64,000 nucleotides of DNA from Chamaecyparis obtusa (lineage: Eukaryota; Streptophyta; Pinopsida; Cupressales; Cupressaceae), in the NCBI GenBank assembly GCA_027943335.1, contig BSBK01006427.1:266001-330000 (forward strand), in the 5' to 3' direction. Numbering within the stretch: the first letter of the stretch is position 1; each line of letters begins with the position of its first letter. A program made the translations under genes and the position numbers. The notes under the pieces were generated by a model that was not told where the DNA came from, searched no databases, and saw nothing but the letters and a program-made list of their open reading frames with translations. This document shows positions 47,023-58,286 of the stretch, piece by piece.

Positions 47023-47700
47023 GTACTTTGTCTGGCTAACAAAGATACCATCATTGTTCTATGTTATCTGTAATCCCAAAAATTATTTCATCTCACCAAT
47101 CATGCTCATTTAAAATTATGTCTTCATTTCATCAGAAAATTTGTCACTAGCTTCATCTTCTCCTCCAAAGATAATGTCATCAACAAAAATAACTATAACT
47201 AACATTCCATTTTCAATTTCTTTTTTGTATAGATTACTATCTACTGTTCCTTTAGTAAATCCCAATTTCAAAAAATACTTATCCAATCTAGCATACCAAG
47301 TTCTAGGTGCTTGCTTTCGTCTAGATAATTCTTTCTTTAGTTTACATACCATATCTCCTTCTTGAGTCAAAGGAAAACCTTCAGGCTGCTCAATGTAGAC
47401 TTCTTCTTCTAATTCACCATTCAAAAATGCAGACTTCACATCCATCTAATACACTTTGAATTTCTTAAAAGCTGCATAGGCCAAAAACATTCTTACTGCT
47501 CCAAGTCTTGCTACTGGTGCAAAGGTTTCTTCATAGTCAATTCCTTCTTGCTGCGAGTATCCCTTACATACTAGTCTTTCTTTGTTTCTTACTACTTCTC
47601 CTTGTTCATTCATCTTGTTTCTGAATACCCATTTAGTTCCAATCACATTCTTCTCTTTAGGTCTAGGAACCAATTCCCATGTCTTGTTTTTTTCAATTTG
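47023..47700 (-). pseudogene. copia-3 reverse transcriptase
   Basis: The fingers lie at the end of the frame 48426-47446 ([20 protein letters not shown], then [18 protein letters not shown]). A stop separates them from the frame 47445-47116: MDVKSAFLNGELEEEVYIEQ, RTWYARLDKYFLKLGF, and the active site IFVDDIIFG. The catalytic Asp pair is intact. The break sits at the Tyr/Gln before MDVKSAF. Confidence 0.88.
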
Positions 47701-49135
47701 ATCTAGTTCTTCTTTCATAGCATTAATCCAATGTTCATCTTCACAAGATTCATTAGTTGATTTAGGTTCAATTTGAGAAATCAAACATAAATGTACCTTA
47801 TTTATAGTCATAACTCCTCTATCCAAACTTCCAATAACTTGTTCAATAGGATGATGTCTAGATAGATACCTATTTGGTGTCATAGTCACAGATCTTGCTT
47901 CAACTATAGATTCTTCTCTAGATTCTTCTTTGGTTTCTTCTCTGGTTTCTTCTCTAGTTTCTTCTCTAGTTTCTTCTGCTGTATGATTCTCATTCAACAA
48001 TTCACTATTAGTCTCATAGAATAATTCAATAGTTTCAATGTTAGGTTGAGGATTAGCTTCTTCATCAGATTCATAATCAAGTATTCTTTCTTGAATTTTA
48101 AACTTCTCATCAACTTTAACATTTGTGCTCTCAACAATAGTTTTAGTTCTCTTATTGTAACATCTATAAGCTTTTCTCTTCAAAGAATATCCAAGAAAAA
48201 TACCTTCATCACTTCTAGGATCAAACTTTCCAATATCATCATCTCTCTTTATATAACATTTTCTTCTAAAAATTCTAAAATACTTAACTGAGGGTGCATG
48301 TCCAAACCATAATTCATAAGGTGTCTTATCTGTGTTTTCTCTGATTTGTACTCTATTCATTTTATATAATTTTGTATTCACTACTTCTCTCCAAAATGTC
48401 TTCACCAAGTTATTCTCAAATAACATAGCTCTTGCTGCTTCAGTTACTGGTCTATTTATCCTTTCTACAATACCATTTTGTTCAGGTGTTCTAGGGGCTG
48501 AAAACTATCTCTTAATACCATTCACTTCACAAAAAGTGTTAAACTCTCTAGAAGTAAATTCTCCACCTCTATCAGATCTCAAACATTTAATCTTCATTCC
48601 AGATTCATTCTAAACTTTATTCTTAATGATCTTAAAATGATCAAATGCTTCAATTTTTTCTTTCAAAAATGCAATCCACATCATTCTTGTAAAATCATCA
48701 ACAAGAATCATAAAATATCTTTCTCCATAGAATCCTCTAGTCCTGGTAGGACCGCTCAAGTCTGTATGAACAATCTCCAACTTCTCTGCTGATGTGAACT
48801 TCTTACTAGGAAATGAACTTCTCTTCTATTTAGCCATCACACATTCTTTGCAAATCATGTTAGTAGGCTTCATAAACATTTAATCTTCATTCCAGATTCA
48901 TTCTCAACTTTATTCTTAATATCTTAAACTTATCAAATGCTTCAAATTTTTCTTTCAGAAATACAATCCACATCATTCTTGTAAAATCATCAAAAAGAAT
49001 CATAAAATATCTTTCTCCATAGAATCCCCTAGTCCTGGTAAGACCACTCAAGTCTGTATGAACAATCTCCAACTTCTCTGCCGATGTGAACTTCTTACTA
49101 GGAAATGAACTTCTCTTCTATTTAGCCATCACACA
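47701..49135 (-). pseudogene. copia-3 integrase, with internal tandem duplication
   Basis: The core starts near 49070 (EIVHTDLSGLTRTRGFYGER, then YFMILFDDFTRMMWIVFLKE, the two Asp regions). A second copy of the same segment follows at 48581-48873. The Glu part lies near 48500 (KCLRSDRGGEFTSREF, then PEQNGIVER), and frame 48426-47446 continues with [15 protein letters not shown] and the integrase tail. The tail includes a simple repeat, (EETR)n, encoded by 15-bp repeats at about 47925-47985. The duplication breaks the frame. Confidence 0.83.
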
Positions 49136-49166
49136 TTCTTTGCAAATCATGTTAGTAGGCTTCATA
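48581..49166. repeat. Tandem duplication of 293 bp in copia-3 integrase
   Basis: 48581-48873 and 48874-49166 are direct copies with only a few differences. Both begin AAACATTTAATCTTC and end GGCTTCATAA. They contain the start of the integrase core. No TSD or mobile sequence lies at the joint. Confidence 0.9.
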
Positions 49167-49303
49167 AATTTAGGAAAATCCCTTACTGCAAGTGTAGTAC
49201 TCACTTTCACAATGCTATCAAAGTTTATATGACAAAACCTTCTATGCCATAACCAACTGTCATCAATTTTAGTAATCAAGCATGTCATCTCAGTAGGATT
49301 CAA
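49118..49303 (-). pseudogene. copia-3 GAG-pre-integrase segment
   Basis: DSWLWHRRFCHINFDSIVK and MICKECVMAK give the H...H...C..C zinc-binding pattern that precedes the copia integrase core. 61 residues are open, ending at a stop where related elements continue with KR/QTRSSF. Confidence 0.83.
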
Positions 49304-49313
49304 CTAAAATACA

Positions 49314-49640
49314 TTACCTTTTGGTTCTAGATCCAGTTCCAATTAGATTTCCATCTTTATCCTTTATCACACAACTTTTCTCAGTAAACCAAACTTGATA
49401 TCCCTTATCCACTAACTGTCCAACACTCAAAATATTATGTTTCAATCCATCAACAAAGTAAACATCATCAATATTAGTCTTTCCATCAAGAGTAATAGAT
49501 CCTATACCTTTAATCAAACAAGGTGCATTGTTACCAACTCTAACAACTCCTCCATCATAATTGTTAAACTTTATGAACTTCTTCATACCACCATTCTTAT
49601 GATGTGAACAACCACTATCTATAATCCAATCAGCTTTCTT
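49314..49640 (-). pseudogene. copia-3 protease
   Basis: The minus strand near 49625 reads WIIDSGCSHHKNGG, a copia protease active site. Frame 49586-49314 continues with RVGNNAPCLIKGIGSITLDG and DVYFVDGLKHNILSVGQLVD, the typical second half. The methionine at 49586 is internal. Several frame changes separate it from Gag. Confidence 0.85.
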
Positions 49641-49742
49641 TTCAACTTGGGAAACTAATTCTTTTTCTTCTTTAACATCAGATTCAAAATTTTCTTCTTT
49701 AATTGCTACAAATCCTATTTCATCATTATTCTCAGTATCACT

Positions 49743-50036
49743 TTAACTCAAAGTTCTTTCTATACTAGCTTCAAGATCTTCATCATTAGCATAATAACAT
49801 TCCTTAGATATTCTAGGCTTGAAATTATTTTTGTACTTCTTAACTCTGTTAGGACATTTTGATGTAAAATGACCATATTCTTGAGAAGTCCAACATTTTA
49901 AAATTTTCTTACCATCTAGTTCTCTTTTCACAAGCAAGGCAATACCTTCTTCAATCTTCTTATCTTCTTCATTTCTAGAGCTACTACTCCTAGCATAATC
50001 TCCACTCACACTGGTACTTCTTGACAAAGTAGGGCA
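49743..50036 (-). pseudogene. copia-3 Gag C-terminal part (truncated)
   Basis: Frame 50027-49743 holds a basic/acidic stretch and a damaged zinc knuckle CWTSQEYGHFTSKC, where the second Cys has become Ser. Upstream of 50037 the copia sequence ends. The main part of Gag is absent. Confidence 0.75.
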
Positions 50037-51214
50037 TACTATTCCTTAAAAGATTGCCTAAACTGATTCCATGAACATATGCTAGCATGAGATAAATTTC
50101 TAAACCAATCTCTAGCATCTTCAGTTAGAGACTAAACAAAAAGATTCATGATCACATCATCAGGCTCAATATTCTAGTCATTTATCACATCAATGAAACT
50201 TTTCAAATGCTCCTCACAAGTAACTGCCTTGCTTCCGGTGAATTTTGGGAGCTTCTACTGAATTTCATTAGGGATGGGATTTGGATAACCAAGAATCCCA
50301 ATAAAACCGAATTGCTTATGCCTCTCATGAATGGGACCTACTTGAGATGGGCCACCACCTAAAGATGCAGATGTTTGAGTATTAGAAACATTAGGAGTCT
50401 TAGGCATACCTGAAGTATTTGTAGTGTTGAACACATTTGCTCCTTGTGCTTGAGAAGTGGAAAGGGTATTAGCATGTCTAGAAGATTGCCTAAGGAAATC
50501 AATCTTCCTTTTCATTTCGGTAGCAGTGGCTTCAAGCTCTACCTTTTCTAACTCCTTGACCAACAATTCTTGTTCTCTTTTTGTTTCTTCCAAGTCAGCC
50601 TCTAATCTTGCTACTTGATCCATGGACCTCTTTGCATGATTTGGTTCATTTATTGAAACTCCTACAACCTTTTGTTTACCTTTGTCCCTAGGATTTCCTG
50701 TCTCATAGATCTTATAGACAATAGGCTGATCTTCTGCTTGTTCTATCACGTGATCCTGATTCATGGCCTCAAGATCCAACAATTGTCTCTTCAATTGCTT
50801 AGCTCTAATCATAGCATTTCTGATCATTTCCTCTTTTTCCTTGTCTCTTTTCTATCTTAAATGGATCTATCCTTGGACTCTCCTCTCCAACTCATAGAAC
50901 TCTTCAAAAATCCCTTCTGATTTAGGGAGAGTAGTTTTAGATTTAGCATCTCCTACTTGAACCTCATCTTCATATTGGTTAAGACCCAAATCAATAGCCT
51001 CCTCATATTGAAAGGTATTACCCTCTTGATTCATTTGCATAGACTAGATTTGTTCCTCTTGTCTAGTATTTTCTCTATGTTTCTAAGAATGAAACATATT
51101 TCTATTCCTTCTTCCTCTCTTTGTCTAACTTGGCCTAGAAGTACTTGGAATACCTTCTCCCAATCTGTCCTCAAGAAGCTTATTTCTCTGAGACCTAGTA
51201 CCTCTGTAACTCAT
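50037..51214 (-). pseudogene. Partial Gag of a second Tat-like copy
   Basis: Nearly the same sequence as 60150-61327. The minus-strand frame starts at an ATG at 51214 (MSYR...) and shows the coiled-coil-rich part (50827-50255: RLEADLEETKREQELLVKEL). It ends abruptly at 50037 against copia-3. Because it lies on the far side of the left LTR and reads away from it, it belongs to another element copy that shares this LTR. Several stops interrupt it. Confidence 0.82.
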
Positions 51215-51386
51215 CTTATGAATGATTTTTTGAATAGTACTACTACAAAGATAGTTAGAGTCACCACCCAAAAATTTGGGAATTTTTCTTTAGAATATAG
51301 ACACCAATGATAACTAGCTAGTTTGTGTAGGGTAGGAGCCTTGGCTCAGCTAAACCCTACAACTTAGAAAAATATTTCTTACAACT

Positions 51387-51406
51387 CCCTAGCAGAGTCA
51401 CTATTC
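51387..51406 (-). other. Primer binding site, left copy of gypsy-3
   Basis: After the LTR end CCCTAACA the minus strand reads GAATAGTGACTCTGCTAGGG. The right copy has GATTGGTGACTCTATTGAGG at the same place. This fits the TGGYGACTC-type primer site seen in many plant Ty3/gypsy elements. The cognate tRNA was not determined. Confidence 0.7.
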
Positions 51407-54400
51407 TGTTAGGGATTTTTCTTGTGGGTCAAACTTGGCAAGGATATTGGCTTGATTCTTAGTAAATAGGTCTCCAAGTTTGCAAGAAAATCCTAATTGA
51501 TGAGGATTGGATAAGATCCTCCTTCTACTTTGAGCTCCACAGGACTCAGGCGGGTATTGCCTACAAATAGGTTACTATCTTTCAAGTAAACTGTGGATTG
51601 GTGGATTAGGTCTTCATTGTCATGCTATTAAGTTTATTAGAGGTTCTTTTATGGAAGATAATTCTAAAAATAGCTGATAAAAACCTATTGCAAAATGTGA
51701 CTAATCAAACTCCTAGTATAATAACATGAACAATGGCATAAGGGTGATGAGTCCTTGTTTTTATGAGTAAAACTCAAGGAAGGGTAACCTCTGATTCACT
51801 CTTCAAGGAATCAACAACTATGGACTGTAAAACATCAGGGATAGTCCTATTTTTTAGGTACATGAACATGAAATGAAATGGTATTGGTAATGATGAATTT
51901 GTGTTTCATGACTAAAAGGTCTTTAAATGATAGAGATCAGATCAGTGGCTAATCCTTTGGGCAAAGAGTCTAACATAAATCAATATCAAAATTTCTAGGA
52001 AATACAGTGATATGCCTTAAAAACCACATACAATTTGGATAGAATGCCTTACAAACTATCTTGTTAGTCTAGGTTTGCTACCATCAAGATATTCCATAGA
52101 TGTATTCATTCTCTAAAATTGCACATAAGGATTTAATTCTTTCCTTGAAAGAAACTCATCCCACAATTAGATAGCTACCTTACAACTATTATGTTCTAGG
52201 TGCCTTACAAATAGAGACATATAAGAATAAACATAAAGCAAAGAGACAATAACAGAGCCAAGGTAGAAATTGTATTTTATTTCATGGAAGTGTATCAATA
52301 CATACAAGTAAACTCTTAACTCAAAATCATAGGATCAATAATCTACTCTGTAAAGTTTGTATTATCAGCTTTCAACCATCAAGAATATAGAACCAGAGAA
52401 TAGAATCCCTTGGATTTGCAAAGACTAGAACCAAGAACCAAAAATATTTGAAAACCAGAAAGTTAGGAGACCCTAAAGGTTTCAAAACCCTTACAAAATA
52501 AAAAACTCCACACTATATACCCCTGGTTACCTTGAAATCCTACACAAGTTAGGATGCAACAAACTATGGATAACTACGATAAGGGTTAGGGTTTCCACCC
52601 ACCAAACAATTCAAACGGATCAAAAATTAATGTGCTGGAAGGAAAACCAGGCAACCCTAAACAATCAAATCTGAGAACTAATCTTCAATTATGAAAATCT
52701 CCTGATTTATACCAAAGATCACATAAACACCATGCTTATCAGTCTAATTTGTACCCCTGCAACATGCCTTGATCTTTACTTATGTTCATTTCAAGATGGT
52801 ACAGGCACCTGCAATCAATCATCAAACCCTCTGGATCATCCTGCAATAGTCAGCACAACAACTTCATCAAATCCTGCCGCTAAAACCATAAATTTTTAGT
52901 CCTTCTGTCTCTGGAAACCATTCAAATTTTCAAATTTGTAGAGAACAACTACTTTATGGTGCTTGCCAACGTATCAATGGCCCACATTAAAATCTGAACT
53001 TGGTTTATATCATGACCATTAGATGCATTTCCCTTTTACCAGGTTATGTTTTTACTTTATAAAAAATTGGCTAATACATGAATGAGAAAACCTTCACCCA
53101 TTCACGAGAACTTTGAGAGCACTGCTGAATCATTTAGATACTACGTGAAGACTTTTCACCAAATCATCAAGTCTTTAGACCTCTCACAAAAACATCATGT
53201 GAACTAGTGAAACAAGAGAGCATTTGTCAGAACCACTAAAAATTTATCCAAACCATTGAAAGACTAAGAAAATTTCCTGGGCCCACATCAAGAAGATCGA
53301 TGGTTGTCATATCTTTGCATAGACCTCCAAGATTCCTTTAGATTATATGACAACCATTGGATGATGAATCTTTTCCTGCCCTGACAACCCTCTAACACTA
53401 GATGAGATCAACGGTTGTCGCATAATCTCAAGCCTCTGACAAATTTGATAAGAACTTACATCATTCATCGATTCTCTGATAAGGACAGGACCCGTTGACA
53501 TGCCAAAAATTAGGTCCCACTAACAACATATCTAGTCATGCACCCATGGACCAATCATATCTTTCCATATCATGTACATGTAGTAGTGGACCCACCGAGA
53601 GAAAAGATTACGTCACGAAGGAGAATTAATGATTATCATAAAATCGCAAGCCTCTGACAAATTCTATCAGATCTTAGGACAATAGTTGGATTAACCTTTT
53701 TATACTAATCTGATAGACCTCTAACATAGAAAAGAATCAATGGCTGGTCTTATATCCTCATGTGTCAGAAATAACCCTTAAGATCATATGCTGGTCGTCG
53801 ATGCACTGCCACTATCAGAACCACTGAACCTTTGAAATCATTGGCCCCATTGACAATATTTTGAGTCATTAATATGCAGACCAATGAGAAAATGCTGACT
53901 AAGCATGCCTAGCATGTGTACCCATCTACAAAGAAAGGCAACATCATAAAAGAGAATCAACGGTCATCGCAAAAGTGCAAGCCTTTGAGAAGTCTCTTGC
54001 ACCTTTACGACAACTGTCAAATTGAGAATGTTGTCAGAGAGATGAGCCCAGGAAAGACTAAGTCAGGACATAGGAAAAATTAAGGCGCTGACTTAGGGAA
54101 AATTAAAATTGATGGGCCAGGAGACTTAGGAAACATTAACCAGGGAAACTTAGGTATAGGGAAAAATTAAAAGGGGCCCCTGACACAAAACCTTAGTCGC
54201 ATGATCGCAAGACATGAAAAAGGTTCATGCGATCATGCAACAAAGGGGTAACAATTTTAGCACATGTGTTATAGGACTTTCAAGTGGCTTGAATAAAGTA
54301 ACTCAAAATTAGAACAAGGCCAGGGCATTTTAGGACTTTTTCACTACAACGACTAGATTTTCAAAAAAAAAGAACTAAGGGTTTTAGCCAAGGATAGGAA

Positions 54401-54540
54401 AAAACAACTGCAGAGGCCGGAAGAAAATTGGTAAAGCCATGAAAATTTGCAGGTTCCAATAGTGGCTCTATCTGAGGATGTTGAAATGAAAGATTTCACA
54501 AGAACCACAAGACTCTGGGACGCAAACCAAAAATTGCTTC
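51407..54540 (-). repeat. Left LTR of gypsy-3
   Basis: Starts TGTTAGGGATTTTTC at 51407 and matches the right LTR (61520 on) all the way to the window end, which corresponds to about 53890. The right-hand boundary lies between there and the integrase stop at 54635; I could not place it. A motif around CAACGGTTGTC...CAAGCCTCTGAC recurs near 53411, 53632 and 53955, so the LTR has internal sub-repeats. It also contains GGTTAGGGTTT near 52586. Confidence 0.75.
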
Positions 54541-54634
54541 TAACCTAAAATAAGGAAGGAAACACACAACTTGAAGGGAAACAAACCTGTACATAAATTT
54601 ACATAGTATTTACACATGCATGATAATCAAAAAC

Positions 54635-55654
54635 TTAACTGAAGAAGGGCTTCAAGAATTGCCCATGCACTGGCAATTCAAAGACTTCACCATCCATGTT
54701 CTTCAGCAAGTAGGAATCCTTCCCAAAACTACCATGAATCACAAAAGGACCAAGCCATAGTGATTCAAATTTCTTATGCTTCCCTTTATCTTCTGCCCTC
54801 ACATTCCATTGAAGTACCAAATCATCAGCTTTGAATTTCCTGGTATTTTTTCTTTTGTCAAATAAGTACTTCATCTTCTATTGCAACTTGATATTACTCT
54901 TTTGACCTTCTTTTCTCCACTCATCTAACTCAGTTAGCTGCATAATTCTATTCTGCATTGGCTCTATGACATCAAATTCTTCATTCTGAATAAACTGATA
55001 AACTAGAATTAGATTATTTATAGGTAGCCTTGATTGTAAACCATATGCAAGCTCAAAGGGAGACTTCCCAATGGCTCTCTTCACTATAATCATGTCTGCC
55101 CATAAAGCCAATCTCAACTTGGAATGCCAAGCTCTCCTATTCTTTTCAAGTGTTTTCTTCAAGATTGTCAGGATGCTTTTATTGCTAGACTCAGCCTATC
55201 CATTTTCATTACAAAACTCCTTAAACTCATCTGATCTTAAACACATTGCATTATCTGTAATCAACTTCACAGGAACACCAAATCTGGTCAAAATATTATC
55301 AAACAAGAAATCAATCACCACTTTACTTGTTGCCTTCTTTGTAGGAGTAGCCTCTATCCATTTTGTGAAATAGTCAGTTGCAACAAGTATATAACTATGT
55401 CCTCCACTAGATTTCTTAGAAAACTCACCTATGAAATCCAAGCCCCACATGGAAAATGGTGCTTCAACAACTATTGGGTTTAGTGACAATGCTCCTGAGT
55501 ATTTTAATTTTGAAGCAAACCTCTGACAAGCTTCACATTTCTTGACATACTGAAATGAATCTTTAAACAATGTAGGCCAAAAATAACCTACCCTTAAAAC
55601 CTTGTGAGTAGTAGTCCTTGCTGAAAAATGACCTCCACAAACACCAGCATGCAT
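54635..55654 (-). pseudogene. gypsy-3 integrase
   Basis: Frame 55654-55196 begins with the zinc-binding part (HAGVCGGHFSARTTTHKVL, then YVKKCEACQR) and the core (SMWGLDFIGEFSKKSSGG with the first Asp, VKLITDNAMCLRSDEF with the second). A stop replaces the residue just before the AESSNK motif with the catalytic Glu. Frames 55162-54878 and 54874-54635 give the tail (RAIGKSPFELAYGLQSRLPI, then FESLWLGPFVIHGSF). It ends at FLKPFFS without a chromodomain. Confidence 0.88.
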
Positions 55655-55699
55655 TTCATTTAAAACCTTCTCTACGTGATATCTGTCAAGATAAAAAAA

Positions 55700-56410
55700 C
55701 TAGACTCCATCTCTATTTTTCCAATACAAGTCTCCTTGTAGCAATGTATACTTCTGAGCTTGCAATTTCAAAGACCTCTTTTGATTATCTGTCATATAAT
55801 ATGGGCATCTAGCATTCTTTATGAAAAAGACAATATTAGTATATTCTGGTTGCAATTCAATACTTGTGATTGTCATATCTGGAGTTCCTTCATTATTTAC
55901 TTGGAATAAGTCCATATTTTCTTCAGTCATCAATTTTGCTAGGCCTTGTCCTCTTACTAACTTAGTGATATGGATTTCCAAATTGAATTCTTGAATTCTA
56001 GTAGTCCACTTGCATTTCTTTCTAGTAACTTCAGACTAAGTGAGGACATCCTTTACTGCTAAATGTGGGACATACACAAAAACCTTTGCACACACCAGAT
56101 AAGGCCTGAAAGATTTGACTACTTTTACCAATTCATATGCCTGCTTCTCCATCATCTCATAATTCAACTCAGCAGCCTACATGGATTTGCTAAAAAAATG
56201 CAATTGGATGTTTAAAACCTTCATTGTCCTTTTGCAATAAAACAATAGCAATGGTGTGAAATGATGCAAAAGAGAATAATGAAAAGGGCTTAGTATAGTC
56301 AGGAGATCTAAGCATAGGTTCTTGTTGGACCACATCCTTAATTTTCTCAAATGCATCCTGAGCCTCTACAGTCCATTGAAACTTCACATCCTTTTTCAAC
56401 AACTTTACTA
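55700..56410 (-). pseudogene. gypsy-3 RNase H at the usual place
   Basis: Downstream of the reverse transcriptase, frame 56402-56190 carries FQWTVEAQDAFEKIKDVVQQ and PDYTKPFSLFSFASFHTIAI, then HPIAFF. These are the start of a Ty3/gypsy RNase H; the first catalytic Asp (usually in YLD.S or similar) appears changed to FSFAS. The rest crosses stops to about 55980. The segment 55981-55700 is the linker to integrase, including MEIHITKLVRGQGLAKLMTE. Confidence 0.75.
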
Positions 56411-57300
56411 TAGGCTTGACAATTTCAGAAAAATTTGCAATGAATCTCCTAACAAAATTAATCTTTCCTAAAAATGACTACACACCTTTGAGATTTTTTG
56501 GTGTAGACACTTTCCTGATTGCTTCAACTCTCTCTGGATCAATTCTTATTCCATCTTTTGATACAATGTGCCCTAGCAACTTTCCCTCTTTGACTGCAAA
56601 GTTACATTTTTTAGGATTCGGGAACACACCATACTCCAGAGCTTTGACAAAAATCTTTTCTAGGTGTGAACAATGATCATGAGCCTTCTTGGAATAAGCA
56701 GTTAGGTCATCCTAATACACAACCATAAACAGGTCTATGTACTCTTTGAAAGCAACATCCATGGCTCTTTGGAAAGTTGCTCCAGCATTCCTGAGACCAA
56801 ATGACATTCTGACATACACATATGTTCCCCAAGGTGTTGTGAATGTAGTTTTGAATTGTTCAGATTCTTTTACCAACACTTGGTTATATCCAAAAAAACC
56901 ATCCATCATAGATAGTAATTCACATCCAGTGACTTTGTGCAACATTGCCTCCATATTAGGTAGTGAATAATTATCTTTCAATGATGCAACATTCAAATTT
57001 CTAAAGTCCACACACAACCTAATGTCACCATTCTTCTTTCTAACTGGGACTAAATTAGATACCTAAGTTGAATGCCTTATAGGTTGAATTATTCATGCAT
57101 TACTCAACTTGACTATCTCCTACTGCATCTTAGGAGCCAACAATGGGTTAATGGGTCTCTGCTTATGTCTGAATGGTTTGACATCTTGCTTTAATGGGAT
57201 TTCATGTTGGAAAAGGTCCTCTCTATAGGATTTTAGATCATCATAGGACCATGCAAACACATGCTTGTACCTTCTCAATAATTGTATCAAATTATCTTTC
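56411..57300 (-). pseudogene. gypsy-3 reverse transcriptase
   Basis: Frame 57809-57120 ends with the N-terminal region (YKHVFAWSYDDLKSYREDLF, then PFRHKQRPINP). Frame 57017-56712 holds MCVDFRNLNVASLKDNYSLP, FGYNQVLVKES, FTTPWGTYVYVRMSFGLRNA, and ends at FMVVY. The next codon is a stop (TAG, 56712-56714) that falls inside the YxDD active site, so the motif reads Y-stop-D-D. The connection can be followed to about 56410. Confidence 0.88.
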
Positions 57301-57499
57301 AATTGAGGGGCTAATCCTTTTCCAATATAGACTACTTGAGGTGCATTATGTGATCCCAAATTCACTTCCTCCAGATCTTCTACATTAGCAATACTTATTT
57401 TTGACATATGATCACTTTGCCTACTATACAATGCTTTTAACTCAGTTAAGCCTTTAGGAATACTATTTGAATTTAGCTGAATCACCTCATTTCCCATGA

Positions 57500-58067
57500 C
57501 CATGTCCTTGCCTTCAATTTCCTCAACCAAAGTGTTGCAGTCTATAGGTCGATCCTCATATATATCAAGACAATGAATAAATCTTAGGATATCATGATCA
57601 TCCTCAAAGACCTGCCAATTGTAAATGTTGTCTGCAACAACTAGTCTAATTTTTACTTCAAGAATTGATACTCCAAACAAAGTTGAATCATCCCTTTTTA
57701 GAGCAACATTGGCCAAAAAATCAGCCATTATGTTACTTGATCTTTCTACCCAACATATATTGAAAGCATCAAACATTTCAATCTGATCCCAAATAACATG
57801 CTTATACAATTTCAGTCTATCATTTTTAGTAGCATATTTGGATCAAACTTGTGCAACCACAAGTTTAGAATCACCAAAGACCTTTAAACATTTTATCCCA
57901 TGTTTGATAGAAATATTCAATCCCAAAGACAATGCTTCATATTCAGCGGTATTATTTGTGCATTGAAAAGTCAATGAGAATGAATACTTAAAAGTGGTAC
58001 CTGATGGAGATATGAATAGCACTCCATCTCCTAAACCTTCTTTTGAGCATGCTCCATCAAAATACAT
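57500..58067 (-). pseudogene. Archaeal-type RNase H of gypsy-3, located before the reverse transcriptase
   Basis: The minus strand reads MYFDGACSKEGLGDGVLFIS (first Asp), then CTNNTAEYEALSLGLNISI (Glu), then KVFGDSKLVVAQV (second Asp). After a stop it continues in frame 57809-57120 with FNICWVERSSNIMADFLANV, the C-terminal helix and last Asp. This is the extra RNase H of Tat-type elements (DGA...GAG..., NN.AEYEAL, SDS.LVV.QV, R..N..AD.LA). The protease frame continues into it across two stops, and one open frame joins its end to the reverse transcriptase N-terminus. The order is therefore original to the element. The stops inactivate it. Confidence 0.82.
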
Positions 58068-58286
58068 CTACCACAATCCATCTTGTTGTTTCTTTAATTC
58101 TATAATCAGTGGATCTATCTCTTTCACTGGTGGGACAATTTCTTCTAATTTGAAATTCTCCATGTCAACATCCACACAACAGTTTAAATGATCATCATTT
58201 ATTTCAATCATATGTGGAGTTCTACCTTCTCTAGATACTTTCACATTGTCACCATCAATATTGAAAGTTGCAAAGGATAGATCACA

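Larger units (their letters stand above)
44640..50036 (-). mobile_element. Truncated Ty1/copia element with readable pol (copia-3)
   Basis: Minus-strand element: part of Gag, protease, GAG-pre-integrase, integrase, reverse transcriptase, RNase H, poly-purine tract and 3' LTR, the order that defines Ty1/copia. The 5' LTR, primer site and first part of Gag are missing. At about 50037 the sequence passes directly into the Gag of a Tat-like element. Confidence 0.88.

Noticed and set aside
50957..51310. Plus-strand frame rich in Leu/Ile/Ser (also 61070-61261)
   Set aside because: Antisense shadow of the gypsy-3 Gag N-terminal part, present in both copies for that reason.
52584..52600. Telomere-like GGTTAGGGTTT (also near 62697)
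   Set aside because: Only about one and a half repeat units, in the same place of both LTR copies; part of the LTR, not an interstitial telomere.
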